Origin: an uncultured Alphaproteobacteria bacterium
GTDB taxonomy: Bacteria > Pseudomonadota > Alphaproteobacteria > Micavibrionales > Micavibrionaceae
NCBI GenBank assembly: GCA_937128575.1
Contig: CAKZMN010000353.1
Span: 1-7,572, forward strand
DNA: 7,572 nucleotides
Direction of reading: 5' to 3'
Both the position numbers and the translations under genes were made by a program. The notes below the pieces were generated by a model, which was not told the origin of the DNA, did no database searches, and was given only the letters and a program-made list of their open reading frames with translations. Below, one piece after another: positions 1-6,449 of the stretch. Each line of letters opens with the position of its first letter. Position 1 is the first letter of the stretch.

Positions 1-70
1 CTATTCTAGCGCCATAGCCGCGCGCGGCACAACATAAATATACGGCAGCGACAAGGTTTCAGAAAATCTT

Positions 71-754
71 TTAAGCAATTGTTCTATATTCTTTTTTTGA
101 TTTACTGACCTCTGCGCCTCGTAAATATATCGGCTCCGGATTTTCATGAACCATGGCTGGCTGCTCAATCAAAATCTGTGCAATATTTTCTGGATCCGGC
201 AGATTGAAGCCTTCAATAATTTCCGCCTCCGGCGCCAGTTCCTTAAACCGAAGCGCCGCATCCCCCACAAAAACACGCGCCGAAACCTGCGCCATAATAT
301 CCGCCGCCAGCGCCGCGCGCGCCTCAGAAACCGCCGCGCCCGTCACATCAAATTCCTGCACGTAAAAATCTTCGCGCCGCGTTTCAACCAAAACGGCAAA
401 GTTCTGCTCCGGCTCGTGGGTTAAAACATATTGCCGCGCCAAAACTTGCAACGTACTCACCCCAAACAGCGGCGCGCCCGTGGCCTGCGCCATTGCGCGC
501 GCCGTTGACATACCAATACGTAGCCCCGTAAAGGCGCCCGGCCCAACCGTTGTGACAATCGCGCCCAGATCATCAAACGAAATCCCCGCCTGCGCCATCA
601 CATCATTAATCATCGGCACCAGCTCTTGCGCCTGCCCGCGCGGCATGTCTTCACTACGCGCAAAAGCTTCCTCGCTTGCGGTTAAATACACACAGGCGCT
701 GCACCCGCCCATGGCGGTGTCGATTGCTAAAACTTTTGTAAACGCGTCGCTCAT
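71..754 (-). CDS. tsaB: tRNA t6A biosynthesis protein TsaB (YeaZ family)
   Basis: TsaB is the non-catalytic partner of TsaD in the cytoplasmic complex (with TsaE) that transfers the threonylcarbamoyl group from TC-AMP to A37 of ANN-decoding tRNAs. The 227-residue product has the usual family length (E. coli about 231). Visible marks are the N-terminal ASKHA strand with LAIDTA (residues 9-14), RGQAQELVPMI (39-49), the signature GPGAFTGLRIG (71-81), the ETRREDFYVQEFD strand (124-136) and the C-terminal EPIYLRGAEV (207-216). The ATG at 754 is preceded by AAGGTGA (759-765, minus strand) at good spacing. In many alphaproteobacteria tsaB lies near nifU-like and usp genes and just before rimI; here nfuA is separated from it by a gene on the opposite strand. 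A rimI gene, if present, would begin left of the window. The family call is firm. Confidence 0.96.
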   Translation of the reverse strand: MSDAFTKVLAIDTAMGGCSACVYLTASEEAFARSEDMPRGQAQELVPMINDVMAQAGISFDDLGAIVTTVGPGAFTGLRIGMSTARAMAQATGAPLFGVSTLQVLARQYVLTHEPEQNFAVLVETRREDFYVQEFDVTGAAVSEARAALAADIMAQVSARVFVGDAALRFKELAPEAEIIEGFNLPDPENIAQILIEQPAMVHENPEPIYLRGAEVSKSKKEYRTIA

Positions 755-815
755 TTGCTCACCTTTAAAATCCCGCGCATCTTAATACAAATAACGCAGC
801 CACGGCAAACCTTTG

Positions 816-821
816 ATTATA
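816..821 (-). promoter_or_regulatory. Possible -10 box for tsaB
   Basis: The minus strand reads TATAAT, a perfect sigma-70 -10 hexamer, about 60 bp upstream of the tsaB start. No convincing -35 hexamer lies 16-18 bp upstream, so this is only a candidate. It lies in the 176-bp divergent gap between tsaB and the plus-strand deacetylase-like gene, where a tsaB promoter must be unless the two are read from elsewhere. Confidence 0.3.
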
Positions 822-840
822 AAAAGAGATAAGGAAAATA

Positions 841-891
841 ATGTTGGTTTTTTCGGCGCATCTCTGCTTTAATCCGAGACATCAAACATAA
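841..891 (+). CDS. Possible 16-residue leader ORF upstream of the deacetylase-like gene
   Basis: An ATG at 841 is preceded by AAGGA (831-835) at five-base spacing, the best plus-strand ribosome binding site in this gap. It opens a 16-codon ORF ending in TAA at 889-891, 39 bp before the ATG at 931. It is in the same frame as the downstream gene, separated only by its stop and 13 further codons. It could be a leader peptide that couples or gates translation of the gene at 931, which lacks a clear Shine-Dalgarno site of its own. It could equally be chance. The peptide shows no recognised motif. Confidence 0.2.
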   Translation: MLVFSAHLCFNPRHQT

Positions 892-930
892 GCTATAAAC
901 AAAGACCACAAGGGGCCAGCAGCGCTTTTA

Positions 931-2109
931 ATGATGATGCGTATTCTTCTTCATGCACACAGACAGCTTTTATGCGCATTTGTCCTGCTATGCGCTCTTC
1001 CCAGTGCAAGCGCCCCCTCTCTTGCGGCAGGAACCTTAAGCGAAGACAAAACCTCCGCCGTAATTTTGGCCTATGGCCGCATCGGTGAAGACGCCTACCC
1101 CGCAACCAGCCTGCGCGCCGATCAATTCACTGCCCATTTAGAAGAGCTAAAGCGCGACCGATATAACGTCGCCCCCATCCCCCGCATCATCGCCGCGGCA
1201 AAGGCGGGACAAGCCCAACCCAATCGCACCATCGGCATTACATTCTCCGGCGCATACCAATCCGCCTACGACAATGCCATGCGCGCGCTCATTGAAAACC
1301 AAATCCCCTTCACCGTTTTCTACGCCACCGATCACGCCGATAGCGGCCTAACCAATCATCTGGACTGGGCGCATTTAAAAAAGCTAAAACAAACTGGCCT
1401 CGTCACCTTCGGCCTACTGCCCGCCTCCTATGGGCACATGAATGAGGGAGATAGCGCCGAAACCTTGCGCAACATAAACCGCGCCCGCGCCCGCCACCGC
1501 GAAATGCTGGGGCTAGAGGCTGATTTCTTCTCCTACCCCTTCGGTGAATATTCGAATGAATATAAAGACACGATAAAACAGCAGGGCTTTACAGCCGCCT
1601 TCGGGCTGCATTCGGGCGTGACCCATATCGGCGCTGATTTCTTCGCCCTTCCGCGCTTTTCCATGACTCAAAATTACGGCAGCCTAGATCGCTTCGAACT
1701 CGTCGCCAATGCCCTGCCCCTGCCCGCAACAGACATTGAGCCCAATAACGCCTACCTATCAAGCGACAGCCCCGCCATCGGCTTCACCATCTCCCCAGAT
1801 CTAACCACAAAGATAGAGCAGCTCTCCTGCTTCATCTCCGGACAAGCGCAACCACAAACAGAAATATTGGGAAAAACCCGCGTTGAGCTAAGACTGGCCG
1901 AGGCTCTATCAGATGAGCGAACGCGCGTAAATTGCACAATCCCAACACAAGACAGCGCCGGTGAAGAGCGCTGGCGATGGCTAGGGATGCTACTCGTCAG
2001 AAAAGCAGTAGCGCCCAATAATTATGAACCAGAAATAATAGAAGCAGAGGCTGAAATAGAAGTAATGGAAGTACCGCCCGCTACGCCGGAACTGCCCGCA
2101 CCTCAGTAA
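931..2109 (+). CDS. Exported NodB/polysaccharide-deacetylase-like protein, probably catalytically inactive
   Basis: The 392-residue protein begins with a Sec-type signal peptide (hydrophobic core about residues 13-25, cleavage likely between 27 and 34). It then follows a carbohydrate esterase 4 layout: strand ILAYGR (45-50), the helix FTAHLEEL (66-73), ITFSGAY (103-109), PFTVFYATD (126-134), GLLPASYGHM (161-170), FSYPFGEYS (200-208) and LPRFSM (240-245). In active enzymes the TFDDG motif supplies the catalytic and metal-binding aspartates and an HxxxH motif supplies metal ligands. Here DD is replaced by SG (106-107) and both histidine positions appear lost, while the PYG-type motif survives. 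A C-terminal beta-rich domain (about 280-357) carries C300 and C335, a possible disulfide, and the last 30 residues are acidic and proline-rich. The start has three successive ATG codons (931, 934, 937) and no strong ribosome binding site. I infer a periplasmic or surface glycan-binding or regulatory role. The fold is likely; activity as a deacetylase is not. Confidence 0.85.
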   Translation: MMMRILLHAHRQLLCAFVLLCALPSASAPSLAAGTLSEDKTSAVILAYGRIGEDAYPATSLRADQFTAHLEELKRDRYNVAPIPRIIAAAKAGQAQPNRTIGITFSGAYQSAYDNAMRALIENQIPFTVFYATDHADSGLTNHLDWAHLKKLKQTGLVTFGLLPASYGHMNEGDSAETLRNINRARARHREMLGLEADFFSYPFGEYSNEYKDTIKQQGFTAAFGLHSGVTHIGADFFALPRFSMTQNYGSLDRFELVANALPLPATDIEPNNAYLSSDSPAIGFTISPDLTTKIEQLSCFISGQAQPQTEILGKTRVELRLAEALSDERTRVNCTIPTQDSAGEERWRWLGMLLVRKAVAPNNYEPEIIEAEAEIEVMEVPPATPELPAPQ

Positions 2110-2638
2110 CCTCAGGTACAAAATGCTTCAGCATATTCTCAATGCCCGACTTCAGCGTCATGGTGGAGCTAGGGCAACCAGAACACGCGCCGCGCATCTC
2201 TAAATAAACAACGCCATCATCAAAGCTATCAAAAACAATATCGCCGCCATCTTGCATAACGGCGGGACGCACGCGCTCTTCGATCAATTGCTTAATTTGA
2301 ACCACAATTTCATCATCATCTTCGCTAATGGCGCTGCTATCATTATTCGCACCTTCCAAAACAATCGGCTGCCCGGTTGATAGATGCTCCATCAATGCGC
2401 CCAGAACCATGGATTTAAGCATGCTCCAATCCGTGTCATCGGCCTTACTAACGGATACAAAGTCAGATCCCAAAAACACACCAGAGACGCCTTGCAAGGC
2501 AAATAAGCGCTGCGCCAATGGTGAGGCTTCAGCATCCTCCAGTGATTTAAACTCCATCGCGCCGCCGGGCAATACATCTTGGCCAGGCAAAAACTTAATG
2601 GTTGCGGGATTGGGTGTGGCTTCAGTTTGAATGAACAT
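2081..2638 (-). CDS. nfuA: NifU-family Fe-S cluster scaffold/carrier protein (NfuA-like)
   Basis: This 185-residue protein has the two-domain Nfu layout. The N-terminal Nfu_N domain (about 1-95) begins with the typical MFIQTEATPNPATIKFLPG. A short acidic linker (about 98-111, SEDDDE) follows, then the C-terminal NifU domain (about 112-182) with RPAVMQDGGDI (124-133) and the cluster-binding CSGC pair C152 and C155. By family knowledge, a dimer holds one [4Fe-4S] cluster across the two CxxC motifs and passes it to cytoplasmic target enzymes. The ATG at 2638 has an upstream AGGA at slightly long spacing. The gene lies 67 bp downstream of usp on the same strand, an association I recall from other alphaproteobacteria. 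Its last 29 bp overlap the end of the convergent deacetylase-like gene. All key residues are present. Confidence 0.95.
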   Translation of the reverse strand: MFIQTEATPNPATIKFLPGQDVLPGGAMEFKSLEDAEASPLAQRLFALQGVSGVFLGSDFVSVSKADDTDWSMLKSMVLGALMEHLSTGQPIVLEGANNDSSAISEDDDEIVVQIKQLIEERVRPAVMQDGGDIVFDSFDDGVVYLEMRGACSGCPSSTMTLKSGIENMLKHFVPEVTEVRAVPA

Positions 2639-2683
2639 CGCTTAAAATTCCTGATGATTAATATATATGAATGGATGTAAGGC

Positions 2684-2704
2684 GCTTGCGCTTAAAAAGC
2701 AAGC
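2684..2704 (-). repeat. Small stem-loop between usp and nfuA
   Basis: GCTTGC (2684-2689) and GCAAGC (2699-2704) form a perfect 6-bp inverted repeat with a 9-base loop, starting just after the usp stop codon on the minus strand. No run of U follows, so it is not a standard Rho-independent terminator. It could slow polymerase or mark an mRNA processing point between usp and nfuA. An overlapping GCGC-TT-GCGC mini-hairpin competes with it. Confidence 0.3.
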
Positions 2705-2705
2705 T

Positions 2706-3209
2706 TTAGACAAGGCTGTCCATCACGGCGCTTTCAATATTGCCCGGTACAATCGTCAGGGGAACATTCAACTTGTTCAGTCCCTTGCCCGAGAAATAGG
2801 AAACCAGCGGCCCCGGCCCGCCCGATTGCGCAGCGCCGCCCAAAATCAACTTCGTGATACTGGGGTCTTGATCAATGATATCCAAAACCATCTGAGATAC
2901 ATTCCCCGACTCCTCCAGATACAACCCCGGCAGCATGGCCGCAACAGAATTAATCACCCCAGCCGCCTCCAGCAATTCTCGCTCGGCCTCGGCGCGATAT
3001 TCTTCATGCATCCGATCTTGAATATCGCCCCAATGCTGAAACTCTTCCTTCTCCAGAACATGAAGCAGCGCCAGCTTCGCCCCATTCGACAGCGCAAGCT
3101 TCGCCGCATAATGAAGAGCCACACCAAATTCATCGGTATTATCAACCACCAGCAAATAAACCGGCGCATCGCCCATAGGTTTAAATTGTCTCTGTGTTTT
3201 CTCGCTCAT
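2706..3209 (-). CDS. Universal stress protein (UspA family)
   Basis: A 167-residue single-domain UspA protein, cytoplasmic by its lack of a signal or membrane segment. It opens with strand PVYLLVVDNTDEF (16-28), where the aspartate fits the usual nucleotide-contacting position. Next come a helix LHYAAKLA, strand KLALLHVLE (45-53) and a long charged helix (60-84). The C-terminal half has strand TKLILGG, and then a glycine loop that fits the ATP-binding G-x2-G-x9-G pattern (GGPG, then nine residues, then G), ending in strand VPLTIVPG. The residue after the last glycine is Leu instead of the usual Ser/Thr/Asn, so ATP binding is plausible but not certain. The ATG at 3209 is preceded by AAGGGA, which overlaps the TAA of the upstream Alph_Pro_TM gene; the gap is 11 bp, so the two are very probably cotranscribed. 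The biochemical role of such proteins is generally unclear. Confidence 0.9.
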   Translation of the reverse strand: MSEKTQRQFKPMGDAPVYLLVVDNTDEFGVALHYAAKLALSNGAKLALLHVLEKEEFQHWGDIQDRMHEEYRAEAERELLEAAGVINSVAAMLPGLYLEESGNVSQMVLDIIDQDPSITKLILGGAAQSGGPGPLVSYFSGKGLNKLNVPLTIVPGNIESAVMDSLV

Positions 3210-3220
3210 ATTCTTATCCC

Positions 3221-3982
3221 TTAAGAACTCAGTCTACGACGAATAGCGTTAGAGAGCCAGCCCACACCCATCGCAAAACACACACACAAGAACCCGTATG
3301 TAAACGCCCATGAATGCGCAAAGTTATAAATCGCCGCGCTACGCCCGACCTGCGCAACCTTCAGCTCGGTCGTGCGCACATCCTGCACCTTCCCGTTTTT
3401 CAGTAGATGCGTTTCAATCGTATACAGCCCCGTCGGCACATTGGACGGCAAATAAAGCGTGGTGCGGAAAAACTTATCATCAATATAGGTAATGGGCTGC
3501 GCCTCCGTTGGGAACAGGCGCGCCGCCTGCTTGTTACGGATCAAGGCATCTTGAAACCCCTTCACCACCGGCGCATCAAACTTCTTCTCGTCCTTGGACG
3601 CAAAGCGCAACGTGTCAGCCCCCAAATAATTCGCGCGACGCACATCCTCTGGCGCAATCTCCGTCTCTGGCTTGCTCAGCGCGTAATCATAATAAATAGG
3701 AACAGATTCAAATTCCATGCCCTTGCGGTTCATCCAAACGCCTAGAATTTTCTTCTTCTGGCGCACAACCATTTTACGGCGCGGCCCCTTGATGGTGATC
3801 GCAATATCACCCGGCTCGCTCTGTACACCAAACAGGGACAAATGCGCCCCGTTAAAACCGGTCGTGATATCAACATGATCCACGGCTAAATCAATAACAA
3901 CATCGCCCTGCGCCCGCGCACCGTTAAACGGCGCAAAGCCCGCCATAACCAACGCTGCAATAATTATAAATAAATTCCTCAT
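3221..3982 (-). CDS. TIGR02186-type alphaproteobacterial membrane protein (Alph_Pro_TM), partner of TauE
   Basis: The 253-residue protein has a signal peptide (hydrophobic core 4-17, AxA-type cleavage after residue 24). A largely beta periplasmic domain (about 26-212) follows, then one C-terminal membrane helix (about 224-245) and a short Arg-rich cytoplasmic tail. Family-like features are FNGAHLSLFG (43-52), DIAITIKGP (59-67), GVWMNRKGMEFESVP (81-95) and TLYLPSNVPTGLY (175-187). I recognise it as the family known as TIGR02186 or Alph_Pro_TM, of unknown function. The start ATG overlaps the tauE stop (ATGA, 3979-3982), a sign of translational coupling. This pairing suggests the periplasmic domain works with the TauE permease, for example as an accessory or substrate-handling subunit; that role is inference. 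A GGTGG motif precedes the ATG. Confidence 0.85.
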   Translation of the reverse strand: MRNLFIIIAALVMAGFAPFNGARAQGDVVIDLAVDHVDITTGFNGAHLSLFGVQSEPGDIAITIKGPRRKMVVRQKKKILGVWMNRKGMEFESVPIYYDYALSKPETEIAPEDVRRANYLGADTLRFASKDEKKFDAPVVKGFQDALIRNKQAARLFPTEAQPITYIDDKFFRTTLYLPSNVPTGLYTIETHLLKNGKVQDVRTTELKVAQVGRSAAIYNFAHSWAFTYGFLCVCFAMGVGWLSNAIRRRLSS

Positions 3983-4893
3983 CGCACCACCGTAGAGAAA
4001 ATTTCAATCGGTTCGATAAATAAATTGCCGGACAAACGAAGGCTAACCACGATAATCAACAGCGCCAAAATAATCCGCGCATGAAGCGGCTTAATCTTGC
4101 CATTAAACGCCACACCAAACTGCGCACCAATCACCCCGCCCGCAATCAAAATCGCGGCCAGCAATATATCAACCGTCTGGTTGGTCACCGAATGCAGCAT
4201 CGTGGAAATAGAAGTCGTAAAAACAATTTGAAACAGCGACGTGCCCGCCACCATCAAGGTCGGCATACCAATAATGTAAATCATCGCCGGCACCAACAAG
4301 AACCCGCCACCAATACCAAGGATAGAGGCCAAAATACCGCCAACAAACCCAACCCCAACGGGCAACAGCGCACTGATATAAAGATTGGATCGATTAAACC
4401 GCGTCTTAAACGGCAAGATCGCCTTAAGGCCTGTCACCTTATTCGTGTTGAACTCACTACGCATATTCTTCTTTTTGAAGAACATCGTGAATATGCTCTC
4501 GACCAGCATCATCGTACCGATGGAGCTAAGCAGCACAACATATAGAAGCGAAATCACAAAATCGATTTGCCCAAGATATTGCAGCAATTTAAAAATCGAA
4601 ATACCAATGAGGGAGCCAACCGTGGAACCAATAAGCATAAACCCGCCCATCTTGAAATCCACATGCCCCTTACGCAGATGACCAAGCATCCCCGACATAC
4701 CATTGGCAACAATCTGACAAGGCTGCGTCCCCACCGCAATCGCCGCTGGCACGCCGGTAAAAATCAAAAACGGCGTCGTCAAAAATCCGCCGCCAATACC
4801 AAAAAGCCCCGACAGAAAGCCAACAAAGGCACTGACGGAGAAAATCATTTCGGCGGAAACCGCCATCTCGGCAATGGGAAGATAAACCTGCAT
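3979..4893 (-). CDS. Sulfite exporter TauE/SafE family permease
   Basis: A 304-residue inner-membrane protein with the internal duplication typical of TauE/SafE. Repeat 1 has SGLFGIGGGFLTTP (28-41) and GTQPCQIVANGMSGMLGH (55-72). Repeat 2 has ASILGIGGGFLLVP (189-202) and GTSLFQIVFTTSISTMLH (217-234). About eight hydrophobic segments are visible, with a positively charged loop between the halves (about 138-170). The family moves small sulfur or organic anions such as sulfite, sulfoacetate or sulfur intermediates across the inner membrane; the substrate here cannot be read from sequence. The ATG at 4893 lacks a strong ribosome binding site. I keep it because the N-terminal stretch MQVYLPIAEM matches my memory of alphaproteobacterial homologues; later ATGs exist at residues 10 and 16. 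It appears to be the first gene of the tauE, Alph_Pro_TM, usp run. Confidence 0.92.
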   Translation of the reverse strand: MQVYLPIAEMAVSAEMIFSVSAFVGFLSGLFGIGGGFLTTPFLIFTGVPAAIAVGTQPCQIVANGMSGMLGHLRKGHVDFKMGGFMLIGSTVGSLIGISIFKLLQYLGQIDFVISLLYVVLLSSIGTMMLVESIFTMFFKKKNMRSEFNTNKVTGLKAILPFKTRFNRSNLYISALLPVGVGFVGGILASILGIGGGFLLVPAMIYIIGMPTLMVAGTSLFQIVFTTSISTMLHSVTNQTVDILLAAILIAGGVIGAQFGVAFNGKIKPLHARIILALLIIVVSLRLSGNLFIEPIEIFSTVVR

Positions 4894-4919
4894 AAAGCGC
4901 GCTAGATCGTTAGGGGTTC

Positions 4920-4942
4920 GTATTCTCTAGGCCAAAGAATAC
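4920..4942. promoter_or_regulatory. Inverted repeat upstream of tauE, possible operator
   Basis: GTATTCT (4920-4926) and AGAATAC (4936-4942) are a perfect 7-bp inverted repeat around a 9-bp centre. It lies 27 bp upstream of the tauE ATG in a 90-bp intergenic region. On the minus strand its right arm gives TATTCT, a passable -10 box with a weak TTGGTT 18 bp upstream (4960-4965), so a protein bound here would block a promoter. Sulfur-responsive ArsR-type repressors (BigR/SqrR) use ATTC/GAAT half sites, but as I recall with shorter spacing than the 11 bases here. The link to such a regulator is therefore only a suggestion. The repeat may also be a weak hairpin in the tauE leader. Confidence 0.35.
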
Positions 4943-4983
4943 TAGAAACCGCGCCTAAAAACCAAGCTCAATATAAGAGAGAT

Positions 4984-5658
4984 TTAATAATATACAGATT
5001 CTGCTGGCGTTGGGCCTCGGCTCACAATCATCGGATCGGCAACAAAGTGACGATAATGACCACCGGGAAGCTCGTGAATTTCTTTGCGGAAATTGATCGA
5101 GGACGCAATGCGCAAAAATTCATCATGCCACTGCTCATATAATGACGCCTGCGCGGAGCATTCGAAAATATAGGCATTGTCACGATACAAAGACACAAAG
5201 GCAATGCCGCGGCGCTGCATACGCGGGCCGCTATCGGAAATAAAACTCATATTGGCGTAACTACCAAAACCGCGCCCTAGAGCAGCATCGTCACCGACCT
5301 CACCCAAATTGGCTGCGGCAAATTCGCCAACATAACCTTCCCAGAAATCACGGCTGTAATTCACGTGCTGGATATTGGTGGAATAACGCTGCGGATAAAT
5401 AACGCTGCGGCGGTCTTCACGTACGCGCACACGGCACATCGGAAACGCGCCATCGCTCGGCGCCATAATGGTCAAAATATCGTCGGGTTTTTGGTCATGC
5501 ACCATGCGCCACGTATCGGGATACGCGACAGACAGCTTGGTATGCGCATCATGCCAATGAAAAACCGCATCCGCGCGCGCCGATGAAACATGCGCGCCAG
5601 AAACGCCAAGAACTAAAACTGTAATAGCGGTCAGAAAGGACCTAAAAGAAATAAGCAT
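4984..5658 (-). CDS. Secreted protein of unknown function, possible PsbP/Mog1-like fold
   Basis: A 224-residue protein with a clear Sec signal peptide: hydrophobic stretch about 9-22 and an A-R-A cleavage site after residue 29. The mature part begins with a beta segment and LSVAYPDTWRM (42-52), a phrase typical of PsbP/Mog1-like or DUF1795-like domains. It continues with a PMCRVRV strand (73-79), YPQRYSTNIQ and FWEGYVGEF (105-113), and ends in a compact helix EQWHDEFLRIASSINF (175-190). This resembles uncharacterised alphaproteobacterial periplasmic proteins I remember, with no assigned role. C75 and C167 could form a disulfide. The last 30 residues are a Pro/Tyr-rich tail without homology I recognise. 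The ATG at 5658 has a GGGGTG just upstream. It is separated from tauE by 90 bp and from the next gene by 76 bp, so it may be its own unit. Confidence 0.8.
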   Translation of the reverse strand: MLISFRSFLTAITVLVLGVSGAHVSSARADAVFHWHDAHTKLSVAYPDTWRMVHDQKPDDILTIMAPSDGAFPMCRVRVREDRRSVIYPQRYSTNIQHVNYSRDFWEGYVGEFAAANLGEVGDDAALGRGFGSYANMSFISDSGPRMQRRGIAFVSLYRDNAYIFECSAQASLYEQWHDEFLRIASSINFRKEIHELPGGHYRHFVADPMIVSRGPTPAESVYY

Positions 5659-5706
5659 AACACCCCGTTTTTATTCAATTTTATGAACAAACCCAAATAC
5701 CATTAT

Positions 5707-5728
5707 GCCTGATTTTCCCGAATCTGGC
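5707..5728 (-). terminator. Stem-loop after the 5735-6376 gene, weak terminator candidate
   Basis: Plus-strand GCCTGATT (5707-5714) and AATCTGGC (5721-5728) pair with one mismatch around a 6-base loop, starting 7 bp beyond the stop codon of the gene at 5735-6376. On the minus strand the stem is followed by ATAATGGTATTTGGG, not a proper U-tract, so termination would be weak or Rho-assisted. Confidence 0.35.
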
Positions 5729-5734
5729 TAGCTT

Positions 5735-6376
5735 TTAAATAGAGGGGTCAAGAGGCCCCGCCAAAGGATCAATAAAAACGCCGTTCCTATCAAGCGCACT
5801 CAAGAAATCAACCGCGCCTACATGCTTTTTACGGCGTAATTCATTAAACGTATCACTAATGATGCTTTGTGCATCTGGCCTCAAATCAACCATTTTCCCA
5901 CTATAGGCACTCAGACTGCCAGAGGCATCAACCGCGGCGCGCAAAATCTCAAGCGCTCTTTTTGGAACATCAATTTCAATTTTCACAAAATCATCAGTGG
6001 CCATGGGGTGATAATTACCAAGAACCTCTTTCGAGATAGGCACAGTGATAATAGATTTATGATTAAGTTCGATTGTAACTGGGCGCTTTGTCGTTCTGTC
6101 TTCTTGAACAGTTTCACCTTTTTTAAGATCTATAAACGGTGGTTTTCTTGAAAATTCTGGCTGCGCAGCCACCTCAACAGAATAAGGCACTTCTTTAGGA
6201 TAGCTAGCGTAAGACGCCTGATAGGCAAGCAATTCACAATCTTGTTCAAAATGCGTGTAACCAGAAATTTCCAAATTGGGATTATACGCTTCCCTAATAT
6301 CTTTCATCAGACCAACATTTTGATCCGCCACATAACCAGCAATCGCTTTTTCTTTAAACTCAACTCTGACAAACAT
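5735..6376 (-). CDS. Hypothetical protein with VPI/VP repeat pattern, AT-rich gene
   Basis: I do not recognise this 213-residue protein. It has no signal peptide or membrane segment and is likely cytoplasmic. The middle carries two similar units: NHKSIITVPISKEVL (106-119) and DDFVKIEIDVPKRALEILRAA (129-148), each a strand, a VP dipeptide and a helix. The second unit resembles the core of the neighbouring gene at 6450 and of the gene at the right edge, so a shared family is likely. The C-terminus is charged (LRRKKHVGAVD, 180-190) and ends in a Gly/Pro-rich tail. The ATG at 6376 has GGAGAG (6383-6388) at six bases, an excellent ribosome binding site, and a sigma-70-like promoter lies upstream. 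The gene is clearly poorer in G+C than tsaB or the deacetylase-like gene (two sampled 60-base lines have 23 and 25 G+C), which hints at acquisition or relaxed codon selection. Confidence 0.75.
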   Translation of the reverse strand: MFVRVEFKEKAIAGYVADQNVGLMKDIREAYNPNLEISGYTHFEQDCELLAYQASYASYPKEVPYSVEVAAQPEFSRKPPFIDLKKGETVQEDRTTKRPVTIELNHKSIITVPISKEVLGNYHPMATDDFVKIEIDVPKRALEILRAAVDASGSLSAYSGKMVDLRPDAQSIISDTFNELRRKKHVGAVDFLSALDRNGVFIDPLAGPLDPSI

Positions 6377-6413
6377 CTAGAACTCTCCAAGAAACTTAAA
6401 ATAATAAGGGCAT

Positions 6414-6442
6414 GTAATACACAAGCCAAAGAAATATGTCAA
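6414..6442 (-). promoter_or_regulatory. Sigma-70-like promoter of the 5735-6376 gene
   Basis: The minus strand reads TTGACA (6437-6442, perfect -35), a 17-bp spacer, then TATTAC (6414-6419, four of six matches to TATAAT). Transcription would start near 6407, giving a leader of about 30 bases that contains the GGAGAG ribosome binding site. It lies just after the stop of the upstream gene at 6450, so the downstream gene can be expressed on its own. Confidence 0.6.
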
Positions 6443-6449
6443 ACAAAAC

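Noticed and set aside
1..78. Short minus-strand ORF from TTG at 78 to a TAG at 1-3, overlapping the end of tsaB, considered as rimI
   Set aside because: It encodes only 25 residues, has no ribosome binding site and does not resemble the RimI acetyltransferase start. The other minus frames give no start in this stretch, so any rimI lies outside.
146..785. Plus-strand open frames opposite tsaB
   Set aside because: Arg/Ala-rich shadow translations of a well-supported minus-strand gene, without ribosome sites or family features.
871..899. TATAAA at 894-899 as a -10 box for the deacetylase-like gene
   Set aside because: The hexamer at the expected -35 distance (AATCCG) has no resemblance to TTGACA, so I do not call a promoter.
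2132..2143. ATGC-TTCA-GCAT hairpin just after the deacetylase-like gene as its terminator
   Set aside because: The stem is only 4 bp, has no U-tract and lies inside nfuA coding sequence.
2667..3224. A 185-codon plus-strand open frame opposite usp
   Set aside because: Rich in Arg, Gln, His and Asn as expected of antisense reading; usp on the other strand has clear family structure and a ribosome site.
4081..4545. A 154-codon plus-strand open frame opposite tauE
   Set aside because: Extremely rich in Arg, Asn, His and Gln, the mirror image of a hydrophobic membrane protein gene.
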